Program-made: the position numbers and the translations under genes | Notes under the pieces: generated by a model | Seen by the model: only the letters and a program-made list of their open reading frames with translations | What the model was told of the DNA's origin: nothing | The model's database searches: none | Assembly (NCBI RefSeq): GCF_004792415.1 | Contig: NZ_CP038853.1 | Location: 3,720,001-3,784,000 of the forward strand | Direction: 5' to 3' | DNA length: 64,000 nucleotides | Source: Pantoea vagans | GTDB lineage: Bacteria; Pseudomonadota; Gammaproteobacteria; Enterobacterales; Enterobacteriaceae | Shown: one piece after another, positions 54,889 through 64,000 of the stretch | Numbering within the stretch: the stretch's first letter is position 1 | Layout: every line of letters starts with the position of its first letter

Positions 54889-54946
54889 ATAACCAAACAT
54901 GGTTATTAAAGCAACTAAATGGTTATTTAAAGCGAATTTTGGTTAT
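54889..54946. promoter_or_regulatory. GGTTAT operator array of the second toxin-antitoxin pair
   Basis: GGTTAT occurs at 54901, 54921 and 54941, exactly 20 bp apart, and its complement ATAACC at 54889-54894 forms an inverted repeat with the first copy. The array lies 50-110 bases upstream of the toxin gene in AT-rich DNA. It fits cooperative autorepression by the XRE antitoxin. Confidence 0.6.
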
Positions 54947-55010
54947 AATTATATAACTATTAATGTGAAGCCTCATCTTCCCTGAAACAGCCACCAGGAG
55001 CCACACCAAC

Positions 55011-55043
55011 AAAAAGGGCCCAACTTTCGTTGAGCCCTTTTTT
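55011..55043. terminator. Terminator of gltP (bidirectional)
   Basis: GGGC-C-CAAC-TTTC-GTTG-A-GCCC flanked by AAAAA and TTTTTT; on the minus strand it lies 15 bases after the gltP stop. Confidence 0.9.
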
Positions 55044-55058
55044 ACGTTAGCGCTGTTC

Positions 55059-56360
55059 TCAGCTTGCGGTCTGCGTCCGCAGCTGCAGCTCATACGCTTT
55101 CGCCTGTTCGGCGTCGAACTGGTTTTCCCAGCGGGCAATCACCAGCACCGCCAGCGCGTTACCGACCACGTTCAGCGCGGTACGCGCCATGTCCATGATG
55201 CGGTCAACACCGGCGATAAATGCCAGACCTTCCAGTGGAATGCCGACGCTGCCCAGCGTAGCCAGCAGCACCACGAAGGATACGCCTGGCACGCCAGCGA
55301 TCCCTTTCGAGGTCACCATCAGCGTCAGAACCAGCACAATCTCATCGGTCAGCGACAGGTCAATGCCATACAGCTGCGCAATAAAGATCGCCGCGATACT
55401 CTGATACAGCGTTGAACCATCCAGGTTAAATGAATAACCGGTCGGCACCACGAAGCTGGTGATCGCTTTCGGCGCGCCGTAGGCTTCCATCTTCTCCATG
55501 ATGCGCGGTAACACAGTTTCCGAGCTGGACGTGGAGTAAGAGAGAATCAGCTCATCTTTCAGGATGCGCATCAGCGTAGTGATGCGCAGTTTACAGAAGC
55601 GCGCTACCCCGCCCAGCACCAAAAAGGCGAAGAACAGAATCGCCGCATAAACCAGCAGCACCAGCTTAGCCAGCGGCCACAGCGAGGCAAAACCGAAGTT
55701 AGCAATCGTCACCGCGATCAGCGCAAACACACCGACCGGCGCATAACGCATGATCATGTGCGTCACTTTAAACATCGCTTCAGAGATACCACGGAACAGG
55801 TTCACCAGCGGATCGCGCTGTTCTGACGGCAGTGACGACAGGCCTAAGCCAAACAGCACCGAGAAGAAGATAATCGGCAGCATGTCGCCCTTCGCCATAG
55901 AGGCGAAAATATTCTGCGGGATCAGCGACAGAATGGTGGTCACCAGGCTGTGCGGACCGCCCTGTACCTCTGCCGTTGTCGCTTCATATTTAGAGATGTC
56001 CACCGTTGCCAGCGTTGACATATCAATGCCGGTGCCGGGTTGAAATACGTTGGCCAGCGTAATACCGACCACAATGGCAATGGTGGTGATCACTTCAAAG
56101 TAGAGAATCGTTTTGACGCCGATGCGTCCCAGCTTCTTTGCATCACCCACGCCAGCGATGCCGACAATCAGGGATGAAATCACAATCGGTACCACAATCA
56201 TCTTGATAAGATGAATAAAGATATCGCCTGCAGGACTGAGAATGTTGGTGACTAACCATTCACGATTGTCTGGCTGATTATGCAACACAGCACCCACAAC
56301 GATGCCGAGCACCAGGGCTGTCAGAATCTGCCAGGCCAGGCTGATTTTAAAACCTTTCAT
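55059..56360 (-). CDS. gltP: Glutamate/aspartate:proton symporter
   Basis: 433 residues (E. coli GltP 437), inner-membrane, DAACS family with eight helices and two re-entrant loops. KISLAWQILTALVLGIVVGAVLH, SPAGDIFIHLIKMIVVPIVISSLIVGIAGVGDAKKLGRIG, AYSTSSSETVLPRIMEKMEAYG (the Ser-rich HP1 tip), VPTGYSFNLDGSTLYQS and DMARTALNVVGNALAVLVIARWE match GltP almost exactly. Imports L-glutamate and L-aspartate with protons. Its position back to back with acs-yjcH-actP resembles the E. coli map region of gltP and acs. Confidence 0.97.
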   Translation of the reverse strand: MKGFKISLAWQILTALVLGIVVGAVLHNQPDNREWLVTNILSPAGDIFIHLIKMIVVPIVISSLIVGIAGVGDAKKLGRIGVKTILYFEVITTIAIVVGITLANVFQPGTGIDMSTLATVDISKYEATTAEVQGGPHSLVTTILSLIPQNIFASMAKGDMLPIIFFSVLFGLGLSSLPSEQRDPLVNLFRGISEAMFKVTHMIMRYAPVGVFALIAVTIANFGFASLWPLAKLVLLVYAAILFFAFLVLGGVARFCKLRITTLMRILKDELILSYSTSSSETVLPRIMEKMEAYGAPKAITSFVVPTGYSFNLDGSTLYQSIAAIFIAQLYGIDLSLTDEIVLVLTLMVTSKGIAGVPGVSFVVLLATLGSVGIPLEGLAFIAGVDRIMDMARTALNVVGNALAVLVIARWENQFDAEQAKAYELQLRTQTAS

Positions 56361-56945
56361 AACGCGTAATTTCCTCAGTCAAAACCCGTTTCTCTCTACT
56401 GCGAAGGTGCAGAAGACAATACACACAGGGAGTGAGCAAAAAGCCCGGTAAATTAGAGGGTGTTTAGAAACAGCGCCTCGTATGAAAATCTGATGATTCC
56501 CATACCCATTTTCAGACGCGGTCTGAGTTGATACCTGCAGAACAGGGGCGAGATAAGTACCATTTTCACTGTGGTAAATGCAACCCCTGGCGAATCCGAT
56601 TAAAAGTTAGCCACCTGAGTAGCATAAAGTGCTGCCGGAAGTAAAAATCCCTAACCTGCTGTTATGAAAAGTAATACTTAGATGAATTTCCGCATAGCTA
56701 TGCAGAGTTGGTTAAAAACGCGTCCGGCGCGTTTGCTTGCTTTTTATCCAGCCTAATCCCGGATGACACCGCTTCTTAATTCCCCCTCGCCGCCAGAGAG
56801 TTAACCGGAAATATCAGAACGGCTTCACGCTTCTCCCGAAGAGGTTTATCTCGTGATCTGTGGCGCAAAAAAGAAACAAAGCTATGGCGCAGGCTTCAAT
56901 TAACCATTGATTGACATATCATTAACATCTTCAAGGAGATCCGCC
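56361..56945. other. gltP-acs intergenic region
   Basis: 585 bases without a gene; it must hold both divergent promoters. Seen: the perfect 12-bp palindrome GCATAGCTATGC (56692-56703) and, 12 bases further, AACGCG-TCCGG-CGCGTT (56714-56730) with a T-rich stretch after it. I found no strong match to the CRP consensus, although E. coli acs is CRP-activated. Confidence 0.5.
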
Positions 56946-58901
56946 ATGAGCCAAATACATAAACATCCCGTTCCAGAGAACATTGCAGCAAACACCCTGA
57001 TTACGGCTGAACAGTACCAGGCGATGTATCAGCAATCTGTCGACGATCCAGACAGTTTCTGGGGCGAACAGGGCAAAATCCTTGACTGGATTAAACCTTA
57101 CAGCAAGGTGAAAAATTGCTCGTTTGCGCCAGGTAACATTAACATTCGCTGGTACGAAGATGGCACGCTCAACCTGGCGGCAAACTGCCTTGACCGTCAT
57201 TTAGCGACGCGCGGCGATCACCCGGCGATTATCTGGGAAGGCGACGACGCCAGCGAAAGCAAAACCCTGACTTTCCGCCAGCTGCATGCTGAAGTCTGTC
57301 GCTTCGCCAATGTGCTTGAGTTGCTGGAAGTGAAAAAAGGCGACGTGGTGGCGATCTACATGCCGATGGTGCCGGAAGCGGCGGTGGCGATGCTGGCCTG
57401 TGCGCGTATCGGTGCCGTTCACTCCGTGATCTTTGGCGGCTTCTCACCGGAAGCGGTCGCTGGCCGCATCGTCGACTCCAGCGCCTCGCTGGTGATTACC
57501 GCCGATGAAGGTATCCGCGCCGGTCGCAGTATTCCGCTGAAGAAAAATGTCGATGACGCGTTAAAAAACCCGAATGTCACCAGCGTGAAAAACGTGGTGG
57601 TGTTCCAGCGCACCGGTAAAGATGTGGGCTGGGTTGAAGGCCGCGATCGGTGGTGGCATGACCTGATGCGGGACGCCAGCACCAACCACTCTGCAGCCGA
57701 AGTTGGCGCGGAAGATCCGCTGTTTATCCTTTATACCTCTGGCTCTACCGGCAAACCCAAAGGCGTGCTGCATACCACCGGCGGTTATCTGGTCTATGCC
57801 GCCACCACCTTTAAGTTCGTCTTTGATTACCATCAGGATGACATCTACTGGTGTACCGCCGATGTCGGCTGGGTAACAGGTCACAGCTATCTGGTTTATG
57901 GCCCGCTGGCGTGCGGTGCCACCACGCTGATGTTTGAAGGGGTGCCGAACTGGCCAACGCCGAGCCGCATGGCGGAAGTGGTTGATAAACATAAAGTCAC
58001 CCTGCTCTATACCGCGCCCACCGCTATCCGTGCCCTGATGGCGGAAGGGGACAAGGCGATTGAAGGGACTGACCGCAGCAGCCTTCGCATTATGGGATCG
58101 GTCGGCGAGCCGATTAACCCGGAAGCCTGGGAGTGGTACTACAAAAAAATCGGCAACAGCCGCTGCCCGATAGTGGATACCTGGTGGCAAACCGAAACCG
58201 GTGGCTTCATGATCACGCCATTGCCGGGTGCGACCGAACTGAAAGCGGGTTCCGCCACCCGACCGTTCTTTGGCGTGCAACCGGCGCTGGTGGATAATGA
58301 AGGTCAGCCGCAGGAAGGTGCCTGTGAAGGCAATCTGGTGATCACCGAGTCCTGGCCAGGACAGGCGCGTACTCTCTTTGGCGATCACGATCGTTTCGAG
58401 CAGACCTACTTCTCTACCTTTAAAAACGTCTACTTCAGTGGTGACGGTGCCCGTCGCGATGAAGATGGCTACTACTGGATCACCGGACGTGTCGACGACG
58501 TGCTCAACGTATCCGGTCATCGTCTTGGCACTGCCGAAATTGAATCGGCGCTGGTGTCGCATCCTAAAATTGCCGAAGCGGCCGTGGTCGGGATTCCGCA
58601 CAGCATTAAAGGCCAGGCGATTTACGCCTATATCACGCTGAATCACGGCGAAGAGCCGTCGCCGGAGCTCTATACCGAGGTGCGACAGTGGGTCCGCAAA
58701 GAGATCGGCCCGCTCGCCACGCCTGATGTGCTGCACTGGACCGACTCACTGCCGAAAACCCGCTCCGGCAAAATCATGCGGCGTATTCTGCGCAAAATTG
58801 CCACCGGCGATACCAGTAACCTGGGTGATACCTCTACCCTCGCCGATCCTGGCGTGGTCGAAAAACTGCTTGAGGAGAAACAGTCGATCAAAATGCCTTA
58901 A
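56946..58901 (+). CDS. acs: Acetyl-CoA synthetase
   Basis: 651 residues. Activates acetate with ATP and CoA to acetyl-CoA through acetyl-AMP in the cytoplasm. AMP-forming signature [23 protein letters not shown] (about 260), [58 protein letters not shown] and the C-terminal [11 protein letters not shown]. Lys609 in that motif is the lysine acetylated by Pat and deacetylated by CobB in Salmonella. The ORF is open from 56907, but ATG 56946 has AAGGAG at perfect spacing and matches the E. coli start. Downstream yjcH and actP complete the acetate scavenging operon. Confidence 0.98.
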   Translation: MSQIHKHPVPENIAANTLITAEQYQAMYQQSVDDPDSFWGEQGKILDWIKPYSKVKNCSFAPGNINIRWYEDGTLNLAANCLDRHLATRGDHPAIIWEGDDASESKTLTFRQLHAEVCRFANVLELLEVKKGDVVAIYMPMVPEAAVAMLACARIGAVHSVIFGGFSPEAVAGRIVDSSASLVITADEGIRAGRSIPLKKNVDDALKNPNVTSVKNVVVFQRTGKDVGWVEGRDRWWHDLMRDASTNHSAAEVGAEDPLFILYTSGSTGKPKGVLHTTGGYLVYAATTFKFVFDYHQDDIYWCTADVGWVTGHSYLVYGPLACGATTLMFEGVPNWPTPSRMAEVVDKHKVTLLYTAPTAIRALMAEGDKAIEGTDRSSLRIMGSVGEPINPEAWEWYYKKIGNSRCPIVDTWWQTETGGFMITPLPGATELKAGSATRPFFGVQPALVDNEGQPQEGACEGNLVITESWPGQARTLFGDHDRFEQTYFSTFKNVYFSGDGARRDEDGYYWITGRVDDVLNVSGHRLGTAEIESALVSHPKIAEAAVVGIPHSIKGQAIYAYITLNHGEEPSPELYTEVRQWVRKEIGPLATPDVLHWTDSLPKTRSGKIMRRILRKIATGDTSNLGDTSTLADPGVVEKLLEEKQSIKMP

Positions 58902-59041
58902 GCGCACGCTGTCCGGCGGGAAGATCGCTTCCCGCCACACCCGCCCTACGCAGTCTGTTTCGCTAGTCACAAAAATTATAACCAGCTGAATCCGCGCCCT
59001 GTCGCGAGGTTCTCGCCTGCAAGCCCTCTGGAGAAAATGTG

Positions 59042-59371
59042 ATGAATGACGCCCTTTCGAATCAGGATGCAATCAATCAGCAGATTGAACGTAATCCCCG
59101 TTTTCATGAGTTAGTCCGTAAGCGCCAGGCGTTCGCGACGCTGCTGTCGCTGATCATGCTGGTGCTCTATGTCGGCTTTATCCTGCTGATTGCATTTGCC
59201 CCCGGCTGGCTCGGCACGCCGCTGCATGCCGGTACCAATGTCACGCGCGGTATCCCGATTGGTGTCGGGCTGATTGTGATGTCGTTTGTGCTGACCGGCG
59301 TCTATGTCTGGCGCGCCAACGGTGAGTTTGACCGTTTAACCAAAGCGATCCTCAGCGAGGTGAAATCATGA
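59042..59371 (+). CDS. yjcH: DUF485 inner-membrane protein YjcH
   Basis: 109 residues with two membrane segments ([22 protein letters not shown] and [23 protein letters not shown]), matching E. coli YjcH including [18 protein letters not shown]. It is co-transcribed with the acetate permease in enterobacteria and may assist it. ATG 59042 has GGAG eight bases upstream. The stop overlaps the actP start by four bases (ATGA). Confidence 0.96.
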   Translation: MNDALSNQDAINQQIERNPRFHELVRKRQAFATLLSLIMLVLYVGFILLIAFAPGWLGTPLHAGTNVTRGIPIGVGLIVMSFVLTGVYVWRANGEFDRLTKAILSEVKS

Positions 59372-61023
59372 CCCGTCTCACCTTATGGCTGCTGGCCTTA
59401 ATGTTGCCGTTTTCAGCGCTGGCCGCCGATGCGATCACCGGTGCGGTGCAGCGCCAGGCGACCAACTATCAGGCGATTATCATGTTTACGATTTTCGTTG
59501 GTGCCACGCTGGGAATTACTTACTGGGCGTCAAAGCGAACCCGTTCGCGTAACGACTACTACACCGCAGGCGGCAATATCACCGGCTTCCAGAATGGTCT
59601 GGCGATGGCGGGCGACTTCATGTCAGCGGCCTCGTTCCTGGGCATTTCAGCGCTGGTTTACACCTCCGGCTACGACGGGCTGATCTACTCGCTCGGCTTC
59701 CTGGTCGGCTGGCCGATGATTCTGTTTTTAATCGCCGAGCGGCTGCGCAACCTGGGTCGCTACACCTTTGCCGATGTCGCCTCCTATCGTCTGAAGCAGA
59801 TGCCGATCCGTACCCTGTCAGCCTGCGGTTCGCTGGTGGTGGTGGCGCTCTACCTGATCGCCCAGATGGTCGGTGCCGGTAAACTCATCCAGCTGCTGTT
59901 CGGCCTGAACTACCATGTCGCGGTAATTCTGGTTGGCATTCTGATGGTGATGTATGTGCTGTTTGGCGGCATGCTGGCGACCACCTGGGTGCAGATCATC
60001 AAAGCGGTGTTGCTGCTGTTTGGTGCCTCCTTTATGGCCATAATGGTGATGAAAGCGGCCAACTTCAGCTTTAACACACTGTTCACCGAGGCGATGGCGG
60101 TCCATCCCAAAGGCATCGCGATTATGCAGCCTGGCGGACTGGTCAAAGATCCTATCTCTGCGCTGTCGCTTGGCCTGGGGTTGATGTTTGGTACGGCCGG
60201 ATTGCCGCATATCCTGATGCGCTTCTTCACCGTCGCGGATGCCAAAGAGGCGCGCAAAAGCGTCTTCTGGGCCACCGGCTTTATGGGCTACTTCTACTTC
60301 CTGACCTTTATTATCGGCTTCGGAGCGATTCTGCTGGTGGGCGCGAACCCGGCCTTCAAAGATGCCAGCGGCGCGCTGATTGGTGGCACCAATATGGCGG
60401 CAGTGCATCTGGCTAACGCGGTCGGCGGCAGCACCTTCCTGGGCTTTATCTCTGCGGTGGCCTTCGCCACGATTCTGGCGGTGGTCGCGGGATTAACCCT
60501 GGCAGGCGCGTCGGCGGTCTCGCATGACCTCTACGCCAGCGTCTATCGTAAAGGTCAGGCGAGCGAAAAAGATGAGCTGCGGGTCTCCAAAATTACCGTG
60601 CTGGCGCTGGGCGTGGTGGCGATTGCGCTGGGGATTCTGTTTGAGAAGCAGAACATCGCCTTTATGGTCGGGCTGGCCTTCTCGATTGCGGCCAGCTGTA
60701 ACTTCCCGATCATCCTGCTCTCGATGTACTGGTCAAAACTCACTACGCGTGGCGCGATGGTGGGCGGCTGGCTCGGTCTGCTGACCGCGGTTATCCTGAT
60801 GATCCTCGGCCCGACCGTGTGGGTACAGGTGCTGGGCAACGCCACGCCGATTTTCCCGTATGAGTATCCGGCGCTGTTCTCGATGGTGGTGGCTTTTGTC
60901 GGCATCTGGCTCTTCTCCATTACCGACCACTCGCAGCAGGGCGCAGAAGAGCGTTCACGCTTCCGCGCGCAGTTTATTCGCTCGCAGACGGGTACCGGCA
61001 TTGAACAGGGCAAAGCGCACTGA
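59368..61023 (+). CDS. actP: Cation/acetate symporter
   Basis: 551 residues (E. coli 549), solute:sodium symporter family with a cleavable signal-like first segment ([26 protein letters not shown]) and about thirteen membrane segments. Features: [53 protein letters not shown] and [29 protein letters not shown], both diagnostic for ActP. Imports acetate and glycolate, feeding Acs. The last gene of acs-yjcH-actP, followed by a strong terminator. Confidence 0.98.
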   Translation: MTRLTLWLLALMLPFSALAADAITGAVQRQATNYQAIIMFTIFVGATLGITYWASKRTRSRNDYYTAGGNITGFQNGLAMAGDFMSAASFLGISALVYTSGYDGLIYSLGFLVGWPMILFLIAERLRNLGRYTFADVASYRLKQMPIRTLSACGSLVVVALYLIAQMVGAGKLIQLLFGLNYHVAVILVGILMVMYVLFGGMLATTWVQIIKAVLLLFGASFMAIMVMKAANFSFNTLFTEAMAVHPKGIAIMQPGGLVKDPISALSLGLGLMFGTAGLPHILMRFFTVADAKEARKSVFWATGFMGYFYFLTFIIGFGAILLVGANPAFKDASGALIGGTNMAAVHLANAVGGSTFLGFISAVAFATILAVVAGLTLAGASAVSHDLYASVYRKGQASEKDELRVSKITVLALGVVAIALGILFEKQNIAFMVGLAFSIAASCNFPIILLSMYWSKLTTRGAMVGGWLGLLTAVILMILGPTVWVQVLGNATPIFPYEYPALFSMVVAFVGIWLFSITDHSQQGAEERSRFRAQFIRSQTGTGIEQGKAH

Positions 61024-61055
61024 TCGCCGTTTTTCATTCCTGACGATCGGACAAT

Positions 61056-61089
61056 AAAAAAGGGCGACTACCGGGGTAGTCGCCCTTTT
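61056..61089. terminator. Bidirectional terminator between actP and yfaZ
   Basis: GGGCGACTAC-CGGG-GTAGTCGCCC with AAAAAA before and TTTT after. Confidence 0.95.
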
Positions 61090-61105
61090 CTTTCACGCAG
61101 CAGAA

Positions 61106-61651
61106 TCAGAAGCGCAGTGATGCACCGACGTACGGGCCATCGACCAGTACGTTATCTTTACGTCCATCTTTGTTGTTCAGTTCGATGTACTGATAACCCA
61201 CACGCAGGTTAAGCAGTGAAACCGGCGTGAAGCTCAGGCCGCCAGCGGCTTCCTGATAGCTGTCGAGCTGATCGGTGAACGACTCTGGCGCATAATAATA
61301 TTCGCCATACAGGCCCCACATGCTGTTCAGGCTGTAGTGCGCTGCACCACCCACCGCCACCGCAAACCCATCTTTTCCATCTTCAGGATGGGTGAAGATC
61401 GCTTTTGCGGTCGGCGCCAGACGCAGCGGCCCGAAGTCAACGTTGTAGCCCAGACCGGCACCGTAGGTGCTGCCGTCATGGTCGCTACGCAGCCAGTTAC
61501 CTTTCAGAAACAGACCGGGTGTAGTGGTGCCCAGGCCCAGATTCAGGTTGGTGTTGTGTTCGCTGACATCAACACTCCCTTCAATCGCCTGAGCGGCACC
61601 GCTCAGTAAAACCAGCCCGAGGGCGCTCCCGGTAACAAGTTGCTTAAACAT
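61106..61651 (-). CDS. yfaZ: YfaZ-family outer-membrane protein
   Basis: 181 residues. The signal peptide MFKQLVTGSALGLVLLSGAAQA is followed by an amphipathic beta-barrel ending in the aromatic SLRF. LNLGLGTTTPGLFLKGNWLRSDHDGSTYGAGLGYN and YSLNSMWGLYGEYYYAPESFTDQLDSYQEAAGG resemble E. coli YfaZ, of unknown function but predicted as an outer-membrane barrel. It is convergent with actP. Confidence 0.92.
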   Translation of the reverse strand: MFKQLVTGSALGLVLLSGAAQAIEGSVDVSEHNTNLNLGLGTTTPGLFLKGNWLRSDHDGSTYGAGLGYNVDFGPLRLAPTAKAIFTHPEDGKDGFAVAVGGAAHYSLNSMWGLYGEYYYAPESFTDQLDSYQEAAGGLSFTPVSLLNLRVGYQYIELNNKDGRKDNVLVDGPYVGASLRF

Positions 61652-61791
61652 GATTCCACTCCGTGAAGGACAATTAATTCGGCCGCAAGGTTAACAGCCT
61701 GAAACGGGGAGACAACAAAATCCGGGAAACTTTACGTAAAAATACGTGTCGCGTTCAGAATTGCAGCTGTCCCTGCGCAACGCAGTGTAGA

Positions 61792-62487
61792 CTATATTGT
61801 CCACATCAGGTGTCCAATCACCGGAGCCAGTATCACGGTCACGACGCCCGAGAGCATCATGACCAGGCTGGCGACGACGCCCTCCTGCTGCCCAAGCTGA
61901 TAAGCGCGAGCCGTTCCGGCACCGTGTGACGCAGCCCCAAACCCGGCCCCTTTCGCCACACCCTGCTTAATCGCGATGCGCAGAAACAGCACGTCACCCA
62001 CTGCCATGCCAAACACGCCGGTAATGACCACAAACAGCGCCACCAGATCGGGCTGACCGCCAATCGGCCCGGCGGCGGCCAGCGCAAACGGCGTAGTAAT
62101 AGAGCGCACCGCCAGACTGCGCTGGATCGACTCCGGCAGCATCAGCAGCCGCGCCAGCCAGACCGAACTGCAGACGGCGACCAGCGTGGCGGTCAGGACG
62201 CCCGCGCTCAGTGAGAGCCAGTGGCGCTTAATAATTTCCACGTTCTCATAGACCGGCACCGCAAACGCCAGCGTCGCGGGTCCCAGCAGCCAGAGCAGCC
62301 AGTGGTTTTCTGCAATGTAATCCTGCCAGCTGATGTGGGTCAGCAGCAGCAGTGCCACCAGCACCAGCGGCGTCATCACCAGCGGCATTAACAGCAGCGT
62401 CCGCCAGCGGCGGTAAAGCCGTTTATTCAGCGCATACACCAGCAGCGTAACCGCCACACATATCAGGCTGAGCAGAAAATCACGCAT
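61792..62487 (-). CDS. LrgB/CidB-family membrane protein
   Basis: 231 residues from ATG 62487, with about six to seven membrane segments. LGPATLAFAVPVYENVEIIKRHW, SVWLARLLMLPESIQRSLAVRSITTPFALAAAGPIGG, FGMAVGDVLFLRIA and GAASHGAGTARAYQLGQQEGVVASLVMMLSGVVT are the conserved LrgB blocks. It overlaps the upstream CidA-like gene by eight bases (ATGCGTGA). In Gram-positives CidAB/LrgAB tune murein hydrolase activity and pyruvate uptake; E. coli has YohJK. The role here is inferred. Confidence 0.92.
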   Translation of the reverse strand: MRDFLLSLICVAVTLLVYALNKRLYRRWRTLLLMPLVMTPLVLVALLLLTHISWQDYIAENHWLLWLLGPATLAFAVPVYENVEIIKRHWLSLSAGVLTATLVAVCSSVWLARLLMLPESIQRSLAVRSITTPFALAAAGPIGGQPDLVALFVVITGVFGMAVGDVLFLRIAIKQGVAKGAGFGAASHGAGTARAYQLGQQEGVVASLVMMLSGVVTVILAPVIGHLMWTI

Positions 62488-62905
62488 GAGGATCCTGCTT
62501 ACGCGCGGCGCGCGCGACTTCATAGTGATAAAGCCGATCCACCACCCAGGCGGTAGAGGCCAGCACCAGCAGCGTGCTAACACCGATCACCACGCAGATG
62601 CGCCAGCCATCGACCCGCAGCAGATCGCCATAATTCACTACCGCCACCACCGCCGGAATAAAGAACAGCAGCATCTCGGCCAGCAGCCAGCGCGATCCGG
62701 CTTTTACCCAGTTCAGCGGCACAACCCGCGTCACGATTAACGCCAGCAGCAATAGCATCCCGACAATGTTGGCGGGCAGCAGCAGATGTAGCCAGCTCAC
62801 CAGCCGGTCACAGGCGACAAACAGGCCGATATAGAAACCCAGCTGCAGCGGCAGGCTGATCCACTGCACGGCGCGGTTGCTGCGTAAAGTGAGTGCTGAC
62901 GCCAT
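62480..62905 (-). CDS. LrgA/CidA-family holin-like membrane protein
   Basis: About 141 residues with four membrane segments: SLPLQLGFYIGLFVACDRLVSW, LLPANIVGMLLLLALIVTRVVPLNWVKAGSRWLLAEMLLFFIPAVVAVVNYGDLL. The PANIVGMLLL and LFFIPA.V..V.Y..LL pattern is the LrgA/CidA signature. GGAG lies upstream; ATG 62905 or GTG 62908 could start translation. First of a two-gene operon with LrgB; the LysR gene is divergent. Confidence 0.92.
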   Translation of the reverse strand: MASALTLRSNRAVQWISLPLQLGFYIGLFVACDRLVSWLHLLLPANIVGMLLLLALIVTRVVPLNWVKAGSRWLLAEMLLFFIPAVVAVVNYGDLLRVDGWRICVVIGVSTLLVLASTAWVVDRLYHYEVARAARKQDPHA

Positions 62906-63008
62906 CACCTTGTCTCCCCGATTAAATTGATGTCACCAGTATAAAACGCCAGCACAAGGTGAAAAAAATGAATTAAAATTATCGCAATCATGCCTTAAAG
63001 GAATAGTT

Positions 63009-63911
63009 ATGGATGTCCGCGCCCTGCGTTACTTTACTGAAGTGGTCCGCCAGCAGAGCTTTACCCGGGCGGCGCAAAAGCTGTTTGTCACGCAGCCGAC
63101 TATCAGCAAAATGCTGCGTCAGCTGGAAGAGGAGCTGGGCTGTACGCTGATCCTGCGCGATGGCCGTCGTCTGCACCTTACCGACAGCGGCCAGGCGGTC
63201 TATCAGCGCGGCCTGGCGATCCTGCAGGAGTTTCATCAGCTGGAGGCGGAGATTGGTGACATCAACCAGCTCAAAACCGGCGAGCTGCGGCTCGGTATTC
63301 CGCCGATGGTGGGTATGCAGATAGCGGGATCGATTTCCGCCTTTCGCCGTCGCTATCCCGGTGTGAAGCTGAAAATTTCAGAGTTCGGCGGCCTGACCGT
63401 ACAGCAGGCGGTGCTGGCGGGCAGTCTGGATATCGCCCTGACTGCATTGCCGGTTGACCCTGAGCTGCCGCTGAACACGCTGCCCCTGATGCATCATCCG
63501 CTCTGCGTGCTGTTGCCGCGCCGCCCGGAGTGGCTCAGCCGCCAGCAGATAGGCCTGGCAGAGCTGGCAGAGCATCCGCTGCTGATTTTCAATGAGGAGT
63601 TCTCGCTGAATCGCCAGCTGATGCAGGCGTTTCAGCGGCTTAACCTGACGCCAACGGTGGCGGTGCGCAGCGGTCAGTGGGATTTTCTGGCGGCAATGGT
63701 GCAGGCGGAGATGGGGCTGGCGATTCTGCCGGAGCCAATCTGTCAGCGTCTGGATAAGCAGTCATTATTGTGGCTGCCGCTGGAGTCGGAGCTGAAGTGG
63801 AGTCTGGGATTGATCTGGCGGGAAGGGAGTTATCTGTCGCGCAGTGCGCAGGCGTGGATCAACTGTTGTCGCGAGCACTGGCCGGATGAACCGCCGCGCC
63901 TGTCGGTGTGA
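63009..63911 (+). CDS. LysR-family regulator, divergent to the CidAB/LrgAB-type operon (CidR-like)
   Basis: 300 residues. Winged helix MDVRALRYFTEVVRQQSFTRAAQKLFVTQPTISKMLRQLEEELG followed by the substrate-binding domain (TGELRLGIPPMVG, VLAGSLDIALTALPV, MVQAEMGLAILPEPI). In Staphylococcus and Bacillus the LysR regulator CidR/AlsR sits beside cid and responds to acetate-rich conditions; this layout is similar. The 103-bp region between the genes likely carries both promoters. The effector is unknown. Confidence 0.92.
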   Translation: MDVRALRYFTEVVRQQSFTRAAQKLFVTQPTISKMLRQLEEELGCTLILRDGRRLHLTDSGQAVYQRGLAILQEFHQLEAEIGDINQLKTGELRLGIPPMVGMQIAGSISAFRRRYPGVKLKISEFGGLTVQQAVLAGSLDIALTALPVDPELPLNTLPLMHHPLCVLLPRRPEWLSRQQIGLAELAEHPLLIFNEEFSLNRQLMQAFQRLNLTPTVAVRSGQWDFLAAMVQAEMGLAILPEPICQRLDKQSLLWLPLESELKWSLGLIWREGSYLSRSAQAWINCCREHWPDEPPRLSV

Positions 63912-63917
63912 AAAGCT

Positions 63918-63947
63918 GGCACGCCCGCATGAATCCACAGGCGTGCC
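63918..63947. terminator. Hairpin between convergent genes at the right end
   Basis: GGCACGCC pairs with GGCGTGCC around a 14-base loop; there is no clear T-run, so termination is probable but not certain. Confidence 0.55.
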
Positions 63948-63956
63948 GGTCAGGGC

Positions 63957-64000
63957 TTACTCTTCTTTTTCGATCAGCAACGCCTCCAGCAGATCCAGGT
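63957..64000 (-). CDS. Partial CDS, C-terminal 13 codons of an unidentified gene
   Basis: On the minus strand the window edge reads ..LDLLEALLIEKEE followed by TAA at 63957-63959. The acidic helical tail and the clean stop before a hairpin make a real gene likely. Too little is visible to name it. Confidence 0.5.
   Translation of the reverse strand, partial: LDLLEALLIEKEE

Noticed and set aside
57561..58736. 391-codon minus-strand frame inside acs
   Set aside because: Antisense of a fully conserved acetyl-CoA synthetase; no family resemblance.
59818..60408. 196-codon minus-strand frame inside actP
   Set aside because: His/Gln-rich antisense of membrane helices; a common artefact.

Overview
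The window looks like chromosome of an enterobacterium of the Erwiniaceae, most likely Pantoea. The tsx, sbmA, yncE, gltP, acs-yjcH-actP, murQP and gcd products are recognisably close to their E. coli counterparts. A PQQ glucose dehydrogenase and a three-subunit membrane gluconate 2-dehydrogenase lie in the same window, as expected of a periplasmic sugar oxidiser. No rRNA, tRNA, CRISPR array or insertion sequence was found. The genus is inferred from protein resemblance, not from a marker gene.

Layout. 0.5-7.9 kb: a degenerate EAL-domain protein, gcd, an MFS exporter with a LysR gene, a MarA/SoxS-type regulator with a three-copy 11-bp iteron upstream, and an unrecognised two-gene module (64 aa plus a 314-aa protein with a nucleotidyltransferase-like motif). 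8.0-11.9 kb: a dispersed structured repeat, an OmpR/QseC-type two-component pair, tsx behind a CRP-CytR-CRP style promoter, and a VOC protein. 12.1-37.8 kb: a biofilm adhesin locus on the minus strand, in transcription order LuxR-type regulator, BapA-like giant adhesin (about 18 kb), OmpA-domain protein, then ABC transporter, membrane fusion protein and TolC-like outer-membrane protein of a type I secretion system. 37.8-39.0 kb: an AT-rich stretch without a gene, containing an orphan terminator hairpin. 39.0-44.5 kb: gluconate dehydrogenase operon with a perfect GntR-type operator, divergent from sbmA. 44.5-55 kb: two toxin-antitoxin pairs flanking yncE (Fur box), a DUF1471 peptide, a NepI-like exporter with divergent AraC regulator, an Aer-like receptor and murQP. 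55-64 kb: gltP, acs-yjcH-actP, yfaZ, a CidA/CidB (LrgAB) pair with divergent LysR regulator, and the last codons of a gene running off the end.

How it fits together. Gcd makes gluconate from glucose in the periplasm; the gluconate dehydrogenase oxidises it further, and the operator suggests that this operon senses gluconate. The adhesin locus supplies the surface protein, its dedicated exporter and probably its own regulator. acs-actP-gltP handle overflow acetate and acidic amino acids, and murQP recovers cell-wall sugar.

The most important caveat is the adhesin gene. Its reading frame is broken twice (an extra C near 25.28 kb and a missing AG near 23.90 kb) inside one of six nearly identical 1.58-kb tandem units. 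The two changes do not compensate, so as written the secretion signal is out of frame. Assembly or polishing error and true inactivation are both possible.
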